DNA of 64,000 nt from positions 180,410 to 244,409 of the forward strand of contig JACJZP010000003.1 of the NCBI GenBank assembly GCA_020635535.1, given 5' to 3'. Each line of letters opens with the position of its first letter. Positions within the stretch are counted from its first letter, which is position 1. Positions 1 through 8,643 of the stretch are shown in pieces. The stretch comes from Flavobacteriales bacterium (GTDB lineage: Bacteria; Bacteroidota; Bacteroidia; UBA10329). The notes under the pieces were generated by a model. The model was not told the DNA's origin. It did no database searches and saw only the letters and a program-made list of their open reading frames with translations. Position numbers and translations under genes: made by a program.

Positions 1-1403
1 GCAACCTTCACGCTGCCTTTTTTCAAGTGGCTCAATTTGGTGAACATGCCTTCGCCATGGCGTATGATCACTGTGTTTCCCCAATTCTGATGGAGGTTCA
101 CTTCTCCGATGCCGTTATCTTCCACTTCGTTTTCCACCGCTACCACATAACCAGCTTGTGGCGCTACCACCGGGCGGTTGAAACCGTAAAAGTCTTCCAA
201 CTGCGTTCCAGGACTCCGATAGGTTTTCCCGGTCTCATCTTCAATCACAAAATCGAATGCTTCTTTCCATTCTCCTTTATGGGTGATCTCGCCATCATGC
301 CCTTGCGAAACCGTCCACTCGCCATAAAATGGCAGATAAATATGGAAGTAGGTATCGTTGGCGTACCGCTCCTGCTGATTTAGGAATCGATAAAGATTTA
401 TCTCAGGCGAATAGGATTGCTCCACAATTGGAGTAAGCCCTTTTGGCGCCAATCGAAGCTTCAAAACATAAAGCGTAACCAAAACAAGTACGTTATAGGG
501 AAGCGAGTAGATCGGCAATTGAACCACCGCAAAAACATTCCCAATGGCGGCTATTAAAATGGCGATAACAGGCGATGCCAATGCCACCATGATGAATGTT
601 CCTCTGGATGGAATGGTGAAAAATCCGCCCAACGCGATGGCGGACAGAATGAAGTTGAAACCGATGTAACTGTAATGCAGATGAGAGAACTGTCCCTGCA
701 TGAAGCCGAAAAACAGGTAACCGCTGAAAAACCCGATAAGCGATAGCACAAATGCAATTCGCGAGAAGCGGATCAACCCGATCATAATGACCAATCCTGC
801 CAGAATATTGAATTGGAAAAAGATGGCTCCGAGCGAACGCAGATACACATCCAGAATATCAGGAATGGGCAGGTTATCGACCTTCTCATAAAAGTTAACC
901 AAAGCCTCGCCACCATAGGCCCAAAGTTCATTGATGGTGTAGATACCGCGCTCGGTAAGTTGCAATCCACCGAATTCTCTACCAACCAAAAGCACCGTCC
1001 AAACCCCAAAAAGGAAGGGTGTGCTCATGATCGGTAAGCCGTATTTGCTAAACTGCGCATTGATGGCCAATGTGAAGAAGAGTGTGAATACCGACATTAG
1101 GATCAGCAGCAGTACAAACGGCACGTTCATATCGTAATACACCGCCATTACCATACCCACCATCACACTATTGAAGCTGTACATGCCTTCGCGGATGTTC
1201 TTGTGGTCGAAGCCGAGGAAATATGCCATCAGGATTGCGATCAGCCCCGCTACGATGGCACTGACTCCGACATACGGATCAATGAACGAGCAAACGAGCA
1301 AGACAATGGCAAATGCCTTATCGAGACTGAAAAAAATCTGAGAGTAGCTGTGTAGCAGCCCCTCCCAGATCAATTTCCAAGTGTATTTCTGAGTTTCCGT
1401 CAA
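1..1403 (-). CDS. Urea transporter fused to M23 peptidase domain (3' end outside window)
   Basis: Reading the minus strand from a TTG at 1403 gives an open frame of 467 codons that runs off the left edge. The first ~320 residues are hydrophobic with about ten membrane segments, and contain stretches typical of the UT urea-channel family (LLHSYSQIFFS near the N-terminus, then REGMYSFNSVMVG). From about position 350 down to 1 the frame encodes a soluble M23/LytM-like domain: a THKGEW...AFDF segment that can supply the first zinc His and Asp, then PVVAPQAGYV, GNTVIIRHGEG and KLSHLKKGSV. The HxH motif would lie beyond the edge. The start overlaps the decarboxylase stop (TTGA at 1403-1400), and an in-frame TAA lies just upstream, so TTG is the most upstream start possible. 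By UT topology both termini should face the cytoplasm, which is odd for a peptidoglycan peptidase. The UT call is good; substrate and M23 activity are inferred. Confidence 0.8.
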   Translation of the reverse strand, partial: MTETQKYTWKLIWEGLLHSYSQIFFSLDKAFAIVLLVCSFIDPYVGVSAIVAGLIAILMAYFLGFDHKNIREGMYSFNSVMVGMVMAVYYDMNVPFVLLLILMSVFTLFFTLAINAQFSKYGLPIMSTPFLFGVWTVLLVGREFGGLQLTERGIYTINELWAYGGEALVNFYEKVDNLPIPDILDVYLRSLGAIFFQFNILAGLVIMIGLIRFSRIAFVLSLIGFFSGYLFFGFMQGQFSHLHYSYIGFNFILSAIALGGFFTIPSRGTFIMVALASPVIAILIAAIGNVFAVVQLPIYSLPYNVLVLVTLYVLKLRLAPKGLTPIVEQSYSPEINLYRFLNQQERYANDTYFHIYLPFYGEWTVSQGHDGEITHKGEWKEAFDFVIEDETGKTYRSPGTQLEDFYGFNRPVVAPQAGYVVAVENEVEDNGIGEVNLHQNWGNTVIIRHGEGMFTKLSHLKKGSVKV

Positions 1404-2758
1404 AGTTTAAACTCCTTCAGGTAATCAGGCATCTGTTCTTGCTGATCGATGTTTGTCAACTCCTCACGCTTACGGATCAAGTGCGGTTTGCCTTGCAGAT
1501 CGATCATCACCACGGCCGGACGAAGTGCTATGAACTGCATCCATTGGGTCATGTTGTACGCACCAACCGTATGCACTACAACCTGATCTCCCCGCTTCAT
1601 TGGTGGCAGCGTGGCATTCTCCCGCACCACATCAATGTTCATACACAGTGGACCGTACATCACGGTATCTTCCGTGTGGTGACTGAACTCCTGTGCAGGG
1701 CTGATCTTGTGATCATACCAGAACGAGGTGAACATGATATTGACACCGAAGTCCATGATCGTTGCCTTGCGACCATCGCTCAAACGCTTGTTCGAGATCA
1801 CCGAACCAAGCAGGTAACCAGCCTCATCGATCATGGCACGACCTGTTTCCAGAATCAGCAAGGGCAACTCATCTTCCACAAAGCCAGCATTCATGATGGA
1901 GGTTGAAATGGCCTCAGCATAATCATCGAACGATGGCGAAGTATCATAGCCTGAAAGGAACGAACCTTTCAGCGTGTTCTTGGAAGCAAAACCTCCTCCC
2001 ATATCGATGTATTGGATCTTCTTACCGTACTTGCTCTGAATGCTCAACGCCAGTTCGGAAAGTTTGGTGGCGGCCACTCCGTACGCGTTCGCGGTCAGCA
2101 TGAATGTTCCGATGTGGCAATGCAATCCTACCAGATCCATTCTATCGCTCAATACGATCTTATTGATGGCATCCCACGCTTGTCCGTTCTCGTAGTTGAA
2201 GCCGAAACGGTCCCACATTGGGTAAATGCCTGTATCCATATTGATTCGGATGGCCACTTTCGGACGGATTCCGGTCTCCTCGCAAAGCTCCGTAAGCGTG
2301 TAGAGTTCATCCAAGTGATCGATGTGGATCAGTGACTTGTTCTCCATCGCCAACTTCAGTTCATCCACGGTTTTGTCAGGACCATTGAAGATGATCTTCG
2401 ACCCGGGCACACCGTTCTTCAGTGCTTTCTGGTATTCGAAACCCGAAACCACTTCTGCCCAGGAACCCAACTGATGGTAAACGTTGCACACCGCACTGAT
2501 GTAGTTGGTCTTGTAGCTCCATGCGAACTGCACCTTCGGATAGCGCGTAGTGAACGCACGCTTTGCCTCCTGATATGTCTCGTGGATCTTTTTCTCTGAG
2601 ATGACGAACAGTGGAGAACCGTAATCAGCCAGCAGATCTTTCACCGCGCAATCGTCAATGTGTGTAACTGGTTCGTACTCTGTCTTAGTACCGAACTTGT
2701 TCATTACTCCTGTGTTCAGCCTTCGGATAATCGGCCTTTCATAGCGCTGCTTTTCCAT
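1400..2758 (-). CDS. Fold-type III PLP-dependent decarboxylase (DapDC/ODC-like)
   Basis: A 452-residue alanine-racemase-fold decarboxylase. Visible landmarks: PLP lysine K83 in AWSYKTNY, HCHIG at 213-217, the phosphate-binding GGG at 254-256, ETGR at 304-307, the catalytic-loop cysteine C372 in GPLCMNID and Y401 in VGAYNMTQ. All elements expected of an active enzyme are present. The residues after C372 (MNID) differ from the CES of genuine diaminopimelate decarboxylases, so the substrate is probably not meso-DAP; lysine, ornithine, arginine or a modified amino acid are possible. It lies downstream of an ATP-grasp and a PqqD-like gene on the same strand (126-base gap to the ATP-grasp gene) and its stop overlaps the start of the urea transporter fusion, suggesting one pathway. 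Family confident, substrate unknown. Confidence 0.85.
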   Translation of the reverse strand: MEKQRYERPIIRRLNTGVMNKFGTKTEYEPVTHIDDCAVKDLLADYGSPLFVISEKKIHETYQEAKRAFTTRYPKVQFAWSYKTNYISAVCNVYHQLGSWAEVVSGFEYQKALKNGVPGSKIIFNGPDKTVDELKLAMENKSLIHIDHLDELYTLTELCEETGIRPKVAIRINMDTGIYPMWDRFGFNYENGQAWDAINKIVLSDRMDLVGLHCHIGTFMLTANAYGVAATKLSELALSIQSKYGKKIQYIDMGGGFASKNTLKGSFLSGYDTSPSFDDYAEAISTSIMNAGFVEDELPLLILETGRAMIDEAGYLLGSVISNKRLSDGRKATIMDFGVNIMFTSFWYDHKISPAQEFSHHTEDTVMYGPLCMNIDVVRENATLPPMKRGDQVVVHTVGAYNMTQWMQFIALRPAVVMIDLQGKPHLIRKREELTNIDQQEQMPDYLKEFKL

Positions 2759-2884
2759 TTGTATTCGGTTTTTGGTTATCTGAAATGATGCTGGCTGTTA
2801 CGAATTACGAATCCTTTCGAATATGACGAATTCACTTACCGAAAAACCAACCTTTTCCTGTCAACTTATTATCTGTTCAACTGA

Positions 2885-3958
2885 TCAACTTGCTCTTTTC
2901 TTGGATGAAGTTCCAAGCTCACCAGTTGTTGAAATTTCCTCGAATTCCTTCATGTTCACGATCAGGTCCCATGAGTAGCGGATGAACATCTTCCCGATCT
3001 CGTAATCGGTGAAGTTCTCGACCGTCTCTCCCAGCGCCAGTTTCACCAACGCTTCCGGAAGGTTCTGTCCGCAGCCTACGGCCAGATAGACCCAAGCCGG
3101 GAACCGCGGATTGATCTCAAGCAGGTAATATTCATCATCACTTGTTTTGATGTACTCGAGTTCCATGCCGCCACGCCACTTCGAACTGGCGATCATTGAT
3201 TTGGCCTCATTCAGCAGACCTTCATCATCCAAACTCACCCCAGCCCAAGCTTTTCCCTTATCGGTGATGTATTGCTTGCGCATCGGTACCGCTCCTACCA
3301 TGTTCCCTTCGCCATCGCCAAGGGCCACAATATTCACTTCTGTTCCGTAAACGAACTGCTGAATAACAATTGGCAATCCCCACTTGGCCGCGATCTTATT
3401 GAAATACGTAGCAACCTGCTCCTGATTGTAGGCAATGTGCGCATCATAGAACTGACCCTTAACCACAACAGGGTAAGTGAAATCTTGAGCCAACTTTGGA
3501 ACCTCGGCCGTTGAGAAGATCATCTTGCTTTTTGGAACCAATAGTCCGTGCTTCTCTCCGAACTCTTCCAAGTTCACCTTATGTCGTGCTTCAAATTGCT
3601 CTACGGTTGGAAGGAATGTTTTGATGTTCAACTCCTTCTCCATCCTGTCTGCCAGTTTGATGAAGTTGAAAAGCTCTGCATCAAAATTCGGGATGAGCAC
3701 ATCAATGTTCTCCAACGAGTTGATGTAGGCAATACGACTGTAAATCACCTCTGTTCCAGACTTCGGAAATGGAATCTGGTAAACGTGATCCACCACATCG
3801 TGCATGTAAATGCCCGGCTCCAGCGCTTCATAACTCAGACCGATGATGCGCACATCGAACTCTTCGCTATCTCGCAGCGCACGGATCACGGGAACTCCCG
3901 GTCCTGGACTGTCAATGTTGTTCAGCCCCGTAACTGCTATGGTGAGTTGCTTTTTCAT
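2885..3958 (-). CDS. ATP-grasp domain ligase, carbamoyl-phosphate-synthase-like
   Basis: A 357-residue protein with an N-terminal Rossmann-like pre-ATP-grasp part (IAVTGLNNIDSPGPGVPVIR) and an ATP-grasp fold: YPVVVKGQFYDAH holds the nucleotide-binding lysine, IVIQQFVYGTEVNI is the strand linking the two ATP lobes, and GGMELEYI with YYLLEINPRFPAW supplies the Mg-binding Glu and ExNxR signature. Such enzymes join a carboxylate to an amine or thiol through an acyl phosphate. It starts 2 bases after the PqqD-like gene and is followed by a PLP decarboxylase, so it may act on an amino acid or peptide connected with that enzyme. The terminal 15 residues are polar (ending SSKKRAS) and look disordered. 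It is not a standard CarB or D-Ala-D-Ala ligase; the substrate cannot be read from sequence. Confidence 0.85.
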   Translation of the reverse strand: MKKQLTIAVTGLNNIDSPGPGVPVIRALRDSEEFDVRIIGLSYEALEPGIYMHDVVDHVYQIPFPKSGTEVIYSRIAYINSLENIDVLIPNFDAELFNFIKLADRMEKELNIKTFLPTVEQFEARHKVNLEEFGEKHGLLVPKSKMIFSTAEVPKLAQDFTYPVVVKGQFYDAHIAYNQEQVATYFNKIAAKWGLPIVIQQFVYGTEVNIVALGDGEGNMVGAVPMRKQYITDKGKAWAGVSLDDEGLLNEAKSMIASSKWRGGMELEYIKTSDDEYYLLEINPRFPAWVYLAVGCGQNLPEALVKLALGETVENFTDYEIGKMFIRYSWDLIVNMKEFEEISTTGELGTSSKKRAS

Positions 3959-3960
3959 AA

Positions 3961-4209
3961 TTACTCTGCGTCAAGAAGTTTGTATTGCCCCAACATTTTC
4001 AGGAAGTCGTAGTAGTCCTTGTCAAACGTGTCCTGATCCACATCGTACCAAGTTCTGACCGTTGATTTGATCTCGGCCTCACTCTTGCCATCCTTCATCA
4101 GTTTGAGGATGTCTGTTCCAACTCCGTTCAGTGAGAACGAATCTCCAGTAGTTGGATTGAATACGAATCCTGACTCACTTACTGCGATGTTCTTCTTTAA
4201 ACTGATCAT
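3961..4209 (-). CDS. PqqD-like small protein (RiPP recognition-element fold)
   Basis: An 82-residue protein with the pattern of PqqD-family winged-helix domains: an N-terminal strand pair (FVFNPTTGDSFSLNGVG), a helix beginning TDILKLM, and an acidic C-terminal region (YDVDQDTFDKDYYDFLKML). In PQQ and other RiPP pathways this fold binds a precursor peptide and presents it to modifying enzymes. Here no radical-SAM gene or precursor is visible, but an ATP-grasp enzyme starts 2 bases downstream, so the protein may deliver a peptide to that ligase or serve as a carrier itself. An AAGGA ribosome-binding-like sequence precedes the ATG. The family assignment rests on pattern similarity only; the role is inference. 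Confidence 0.7.
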   Translation of the reverse strand: MISLKKNIAVSESGFVFNPTTGDSFSLNGVGTDILKLMKDGKSEAEIKSTVRTWYDVDQDTFDKDYYDFLKMLGQYKLLDAE

Positions 4210-4340
4210 GGCTTCCTTGTTTTATGGTTATTCAATTGTCTGATTCAAAGTAACGGGTTGTGTTCGGGCTGCGTTTTACAGTATTAATAGTAGGTTGTGT
4301 AACATTCGAAGCGCTTCTACACGATTAATGAGGAAAGGTT

Positions 4341-4916
4341 TTAAGCAAGCCGATCCAGAGGAATCCGACCTCCACCTTTGCCTTCCTTGAATTGCTTTGG
4401 AGTTACACCTGTAACCTGCTTGAACTGGTTACTGAGGTACTGCACACTACTGTACCCCATCTGGTATGATATCTCGCTAAGCGTTAGATCCTTATAGCTT
4501 AAGAGTTCCTTTACCCGCTCTATCTTGAGGAGAATAATGTACTTCTCCAATGTGGTATTGGTCTGTTCCGAGAACACCCGACTGAGTTGATGGTACGGCA
4601 TTCCCGTGCGCTCACTCAAGTGGTCGGAATTTCGGATAAGTGAGTTGGCATTATTGCCGTGATAGAAAAGCTCAATTGCCGCTGCCTTTATCATCTCCAC
4701 AGTTTTCTGTCCGTCATCTTCCACCAGCGAGAAACCGATGGATGGAAGCGCATCAATGAACTGGGCCAACTGACGGTCATCATCATACCCTACAACCGCT
4801 CTTCCGAGTGAGATGCGCTCAACCTCTGTCATTTCAAGCGACCTCAGCATTTGGCGCAAAGCCACAATGCAGCGGCTGCTTACCATGTTGCGGATATAGA
4901 GTTCTGATGATTGCAT
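4341..4916 (-). CDS. AraC-family transcriptional regulator, short Bacteroidota type
   Basis: A 191-residue regulator. The last ~100 residues form the two-helix-turn-helix AraC/XylS DNA-binding domain, with the second unit LTLSEISYQMGYSSVQYLS followed by VTGVTPKQFK. The first ~65 residues (ELYIRNMVSSRC...) resemble the small ferredoxin-like domain found at the N-terminus of many short Bacteroidota AraC proteins, related to heavy-metal-associated domains; only one cysteine (C16) remains, so classical CxxC metal binding is unlikely. The gene lies immediately upstream of, and on the same strand as, the PqqD/ATP-grasp/decarboxylase/urea-transporter set (131-base gap), which makes it a plausible regulator of that set. 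Confidence 0.8.
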   Translation of the reverse strand: MQSSELYIRNMVSSRCIVALRQMLRSLEMTEVERISLGRAVVGYDDDRQLAQFIDALPSIGFSLVEDDGQKTVEMIKAAAIELFYHGNNANSLIRNSDHLSERTGMPYHQLSRVFSEQTNTTLEKYIILLKIERVKELLSYKDLTLSEISYQMGYSSVQYLSNQFKQVTGVTPKQFKEGKGGGRIPLDRLA

Positions 4917-4999
4917 CGTCCGCCAAATTAATATTCTCTAAATCAATCGGGCGTTATGGAATTATCACTCGATTTAATGATTTTGAGATTCCAGCGAAT

Positions 5000-5030
5000 A
5001 AAAAAGGCCGATTCCCAAAGGAACCGGCCT
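5000..5030 (-). terminator. Rho-independent terminator of the 5052-5810 lipoprotein gene
   Basis: Read on the minus strand, GGCCGGTTCC, a four-base loop, GGAATCGGCC (one G-T pair) and then six T form a textbook hairpin plus T-run about 20 bases beyond the stop of the lipoprotein gene. Confidence 0.85.
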
Positions 5031-5051
5031 CACCCACATTATACCAACCAA

Positions 5052-5810
5052 TTATTCTATGGTAACTGATTGGGTTTTAACTGTTTCTGTTACGAAGTAG
5101 AATTGCTTGCCAGAGAAGGTCTGAGGTTCAAATCTATAGGGTGCCACTTGAGCAAAGTTGGTGCCCGTTCCCATTCCATCTATTTCTGCTTCGGTAAACG
5201 TTGTAGAAGTGGCATTTCCTGGTTCGGTGTGTACCACACCACCCAGCATGAAGTAAACCGAATCTGCGCCTGATATATTGGAAACGGTAAGCGTGTAGCT
5301 GCCAGATCCAGGAACCGTGGTGGAACTTGTAATGGTTCCCAATGTTGGGAAACCGATGTTTGTGGTGTGCGAGATGGCAGGAATATCGCCTGCACCGCTC
5401 ACTTCCCAACTCGGGTTACCGCTGAAATCAATTCCAGTTGGGTTTGTTTGACTAGGCTGATATGCGTATGCTCCATTGTCAAACTGAGTAAGTGACTCAC
5501 CTTCCAAGGTAACCGTTCCGGCATTGAGCAGCTGATCGTAGTTCGAACCATCAAAGAATCCTGCAGAACCAAGTCCGAGAACAATCTCTTGTACCGGCAC
5601 TCCGTAACCCGGGTCAAATGTTGTAACGGTTTTTACAGCGGCCAAGGTTCCAAATCCTTCAGAAAAAGTTGGTGTTGGAGGATTGCTTGCCGGGTCAGTT
5701 GGAGTAGGGTCATCATCGTTATTGAGATTGCAGGAAGTAACAGCAACTGAAACTGCTCCGACCATCATCAGAAACCGTCCCCACTTCATTGTTTCATTGA
5801 ATGTTTTCAT
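5052..5810 (-). CDS. Predicted secreted lipoprotein, function unknown
   Basis: A 252-residue protein if started at the ATG at 5810. A longer frame begins at 5864, but only the 5810 start places a normal lipoprotein signal (KWGRFLMMVGAVSVAVTSC) at the N-terminus. After the lipobox cysteine comes an Asp/Pro/Thr-rich linker (NNDDDPTPTDP), then about 200 residues rich in Gly, Ser and Thr with alternating hydrophobic residues, suggesting a beta-sandwich displayed on the envelope. No catalytic motif is recognised. It stands alone between the AraC gene and a convergent/codirectional membrane-protein gene and ends at a strong terminator, so it is probably its own transcript. Confidence 0.75.
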   Translation of the reverse strand: MKTFNETMKWGRFLMMVGAVSVAVTSCNLNNDDDPTPTDPASNPPTPTFSEGFGTLAAVKTVTTFDPGYGVPVQEIVLGLGSAGFFDGSNYDQLLNAGTVTLEGESLTQFDNGAYAYQPSQTNPTGIDFSGNPSWEVSGAGDIPAISHTTNIGFPTLGTITSSTTVPGSGSYTLTVSNISGADSVYFMLGGVVHTEPGNATSTTFTEAEIDGMGTGTNFAQVAPYRFEPQTFSGKQFYFVTETVKTQSVTIE

Positions 5811-5910
5811 AAGTGATTTTATTTGGGTTAACATGAATAATTGGTATTCGCCACAAAGGTTCAACCATGTCGAAATTCGTGACTACGCAGATTTACGTAA
5901 ATGACAAAAC

Positions 5911-7464
5911 TCAATCTGGAATGTATGTCGATAGCACCCAACTCCCCTCTTGGTGCAGAATTGGTCCGAGTTCTGCCTTGAATTTGCAGTTTTCGAGATT
6001 GTCTAAGCGGTAGTCGATCCGTTTCTGGTTTCCGTGATAATTGCGGGTCTGGTATAGCTCTGCTGCTTGTGCGCGAGCATCCATTCCTTGAAGATTCTCG
6101 ATGGAGACACCATAGATCTCTTTGAAATCCTCATACCAAGGCAGCATGAAAAACGGCTCATGGATAATGGCCTGAAAGTGGATGGGCATGCTGCGTTTCG
6201 CCTGACATGGAAATGCATTATCATCGGGTGAAACCAGCACGGAAATGTCTTTCGGAGTGTTCTCAGCAATCCAGAAATGCATCTTTTCCAGATCGGAGTA
6301 ATTTCTATTCCCAACCATGTATTTGTGCTGGTATGAGTCGGGCAGATACTTTGAGTTGATGATGAAAAAGGATAAAACGAGAAAAAGAGAAAAGGAAATT
6401 GGTAAAATGAACGATTTCAGTTTTGAGATTGAAATGAAACCCGAAAGCAATTGCCCGACCAACCCAGCCAGCATAATTGAACTGAAAGCACCCACCCAAA
6501 CCGTGGTTTTGAACCACTGCAACTTGCCGATCTGCAACACTCCCAGATGTTCCAAAGCCAACCAATAAACCAGCATTCCAAATAGGCTAAGAACAGTAAA
6601 TCCGAGGTAGAATTTCTTGTCCTGTGGCTTGGTCAAAAAATAGCTAAGCAAACCAAGGCTGAGCAGACCGAAGAACTTGAGATAATGAGTAATCGGAAAT
6701 AGACTTGGAACGTAATGATGGTGGTTTCTGAAGCGGTACAGAATCTCGTAATAGAGCTCTTTGTCGTACACTAGCGATTCTCCGAATTGCCTGGCAAAAG
6801 TTGGAACCAGAATCAAAGCAGCAACAGCCAGATAAGGCACTCCAAACTGTAAGGTCGCTTTCCAATTCTTGCGGAAAAGCAGCTCAATTCCTCCAAGGAT
6901 CAGAAACAGCTGTAGTCCGACCAGGGGTTGAAAGAGGGTTGCGATTCCCAATATGATTCCAGCAAGTAAATGCTTGTTCCGAACGAACTGTAGCAATGCA
7001 AATGCAGAAATTCCCTTGGCGATGGTGCTTGAAATGAAACTTCCGTACATCACATGGTTTCCACCAACGGTAAAGTTGTAGAACACGAGCATGGCCAAGA
7101 CCGGGGCTAGCAAAACTGACCATCGATTGCTGAATAATTCTTCGGCAATTCGTGCAAACGAATAAGCCATCAGCGCAATGCAGCATAATGTCAGGATGAA
7201 AAGTCCCCATTCCAAACCGATGGTTTCAGCTACAAACAGTACCAGTTTCTCGTAATAAAATCGAACAGTGAATATTCCGTTCGAAGCATTTACGAAGTAG
7301 TCGTTCGGGTAAAGCTCTGGGTCTAACTGCTGGTAGATCTGCGGCAAATGCTCGGCCTGATCGTCTGTATTGAACTGATACCCACGGACAAAAAGAAAAA
7401 CTGCCGCCACAAACAGCGCATACCCCAAAATGGGTAAAGAACTTCCGAATGGTCGTTTGCTCAT
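5911..7464 (-). CDS. Polytopic membrane protein, GT-C glycosyltransferase-like
   Basis: Started at the ATG at 7464 (MSKRPFGSSLP) the protein has 517 residues; the longer frame to 7551 would overlap the divergent regulator gene and lacks sense as an N-terminus. There are about 11 hydrophobic segments. A large loop after the first one contains QIYQQLDPELYPNDYF, and the C-terminal soluble part has FWIAENTPKDISVLVSPDD followed by MPIHFQAIIHEPFF, an arrangement seen in GT-C-fold membrane proteins, where such tails follow the lipid-sugar-dependent transferase core. No confident donor or acceptor can be named. Transcribed away from the response regulator at 7507 with 42 bases between the starts. Confidence 0.65.
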   Translation of the reverse strand: MSKRPFGSSLPILGYALFVAAVFLFVRGYQFNTDDQAEHLPQIYQQLDPELYPNDYFVNASNGIFTVRFYYEKLVLFVAETIGLEWGLFILTLCCIALMAYSFARIAEELFSNRWSVLLAPVLAMLVFYNFTVGGNHVMYGSFISSTIAKGISAFALLQFVRNKHLLAGIILGIATLFQPLVGLQLFLILGGIELLFRKNWKATLQFGVPYLAVAALILVPTFARQFGESLVYDKELYYEILYRFRNHHHYVPSLFPITHYLKFFGLLSLGLLSYFLTKPQDKKFYLGFTVLSLFGMLVYWLALEHLGVLQIGKLQWFKTTVWVGAFSSIMLAGLVGQLLSGFISISKLKSFILPISFSLFLVLSFFIINSKYLPDSYQHKYMVGNRNYSDLEKMHFWIAENTPKDISVLVSPDDNAFPCQAKRSMPIHFQAIIHEPFFMLPWYEDFKEIYGVSIENLQGMDARAQAAELYQTRNYHGNQKRIDYRLDNLENCKFKAELGPILHQEGSWVLSTYIPD

Positions 7465-7506
7465 CGGTTGGCGGTAATTACCGTTAAATTCGTGGGCAAG
7501 ATAGCT

Positions 7507-8196
7507 ATGAACAAACGGATTCTTCTGGTTGAGGACGAGGAAAGCCTTCAAGACATCATCAAGTTGAACTTGGAGTTGGAAGGCTATGAGGTTTCTGCCG
7601 TTAACAATGGCAAAACCGCCTTGGAGGAGTTTGCCCGAAAGCGTTTTGATCTGGTAATTCTGGATGTGATGCTTCCGGAGGTGGACGGCTTTACCATCTG
7701 TCAGACCATCCGACTGGAAAACACCAAGGTTCCCATTCTGTTTCTTACAGCAAAGAGTTCTGCCGAAGACCGCATCTTCGGACTGAAGATAGGGGGGGAT
7801 GACTACCTCACCAAGCCGTTCAATTTGGATGAATTTCTGCTACGCGTTCAGGCATTACTGAAGCGCGGTGCCAATGAAACGGATAGGGCAGTAGATACTT
7901 TTGAATTTGGTAATTGCAAGATCGATTTCAACGCATTTACCATCACAGATCTGGAAGGAAACGAACATCAACTCTCCAAACGCGAGATGAAATTGCTGCG
8001 CTTATTTGTTGAACGTAGAAATGAAGTGCTCTCTCGCGAAACAATCCTCGAAACCGTTTGGGGTTATGATGTTTTCCCATCAACCCGAACCATTGACAAC
8101 TACATTCTGGCCTTCAGAAAGTACTTTGAGAAGGATCCGAAAGACCCACAACATTTTCTTTCTGTTAGGAGTGTTGGGTATAAGTTCGTGGCGTAG
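7507..8196 (+). CDS. OmpR/PhoB-family response regulator
   Basis: 229 residues from the ATG at 7507; an upstream in-frame extension to 7468 would overlap the opposite gene and is not needed, because MNKRILLVEDEE is the usual receiver start. Receiver domain: acidic pocket E9-D10-E11, phosphoacceptor D53 in LVILDVMLP, T81 and K103. The C-terminal ~100 residues are a winged-helix DNA-binding domain (LSKREMKLLRLFVERRNEV, ending SVRSVGYKFVA). No histidine kinase gene is adjacent, so its sensor is encoded elsewhere. Confidence 0.93.
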   Translation: MNKRILLVEDEESLQDIIKLNLELEGYEVSAVNNGKTALEEFARKRFDLVILDVMLPEVDGFTICQTIRLENTKVPILFLTAKSSAEDRIFGLKIGGDDYLTKPFNLDEFLLRVQALLKRGANETDRAVDTFEFGNCKIDFNAFTITDLEGNEHQLSKREMKLLRLFVERRNEVLSRETILETVWGYDVFPSTRTIDNYILAFRKYFEKDPKDPQHFLSVRSVGYKFVA

Positions 8197-8219
8197 TTCG
8201 GAATTCCGAGCTTTGCACC

Positions 8220-8630
8220 ATGTCACTCGACCACGAAAAACTGCAATCTGAATTCAGCTACAGAACATCCAGAAGTTCTGGCAGTGGCGGGCAGAACGTG
8301 AATAAGGTTGAAACGCGTGTTGAAGTGATTTTCTGTGTTGAGGAAAGCGCGGTTCTAACGGAAGAGCAGAAGAAACTCATCTGTTTCAGATTGAAGAACC
8401 GCATTGACAAACAGGGAAATCTGACGGTCAGTTCTTCAACCAGCAGACAACAGAAACAGAATCGGAAATTGGCTACCGAACGCTTGTTCGGTCTACTGGA
8501 ATTGGCGCTGAAAAAGAAGAAGATCCGCAAGAAAACGGGCATTCCGAAAGGCGTGCAAGAAAAGCGTTTGAAGAAGAAAAAACAGCGTTCTGAAATAAAA
8601 TCAAACCGTTCTTTCAAACCCGATATGTAA
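8220..8630 (+). CDS. arfB: Peptidyl-tRNA hydrolase ArfB (ribosome rescue)
   Basis: A 136-residue class-I release-factor-like protein without the codon-recognition domains. The GGQ motif is at residues 23-25 (RSSGSGGQNVNK), which positions water for hydrolysis of peptidyl-tRNA in stalled ribosomes. The C-terminal tail is highly basic (KKKKIRKKTGIPKG, then RLKKKKQRSEIKSN), as needed for insertion in the empty mRNA channel. Length and architecture match YaeJ/ArfB. It begins 23 bases after the response regulator and may be cotranscribed with it. Confidence 0.92.
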   Translation: MSLDHEKLQSEFSYRTSRSSGSGGQNVNKVETRVEVIFCVEESAVLTEEQKKLICFRLKNRIDKQGNLTVSSSTSRQQKQNRKLATERLFGLLELALKKKKIRKKTGIPKGVQEKRLKKKKQRSEIKSNRSFKPDM

Positions 8631-8643
8631 AATTGAAATTGAT

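Noticed and set aside
1439..2335. Plus-strand frames opposite the decarboxylase
   Set aside because: Shadows of the minus-strand gene, which has full catalytic motifs.
3961..4209. Classical PQQ biosynthesis locus
   Set aside because: No PqqA, PqqC or radical-SAM PqqE gene is present.
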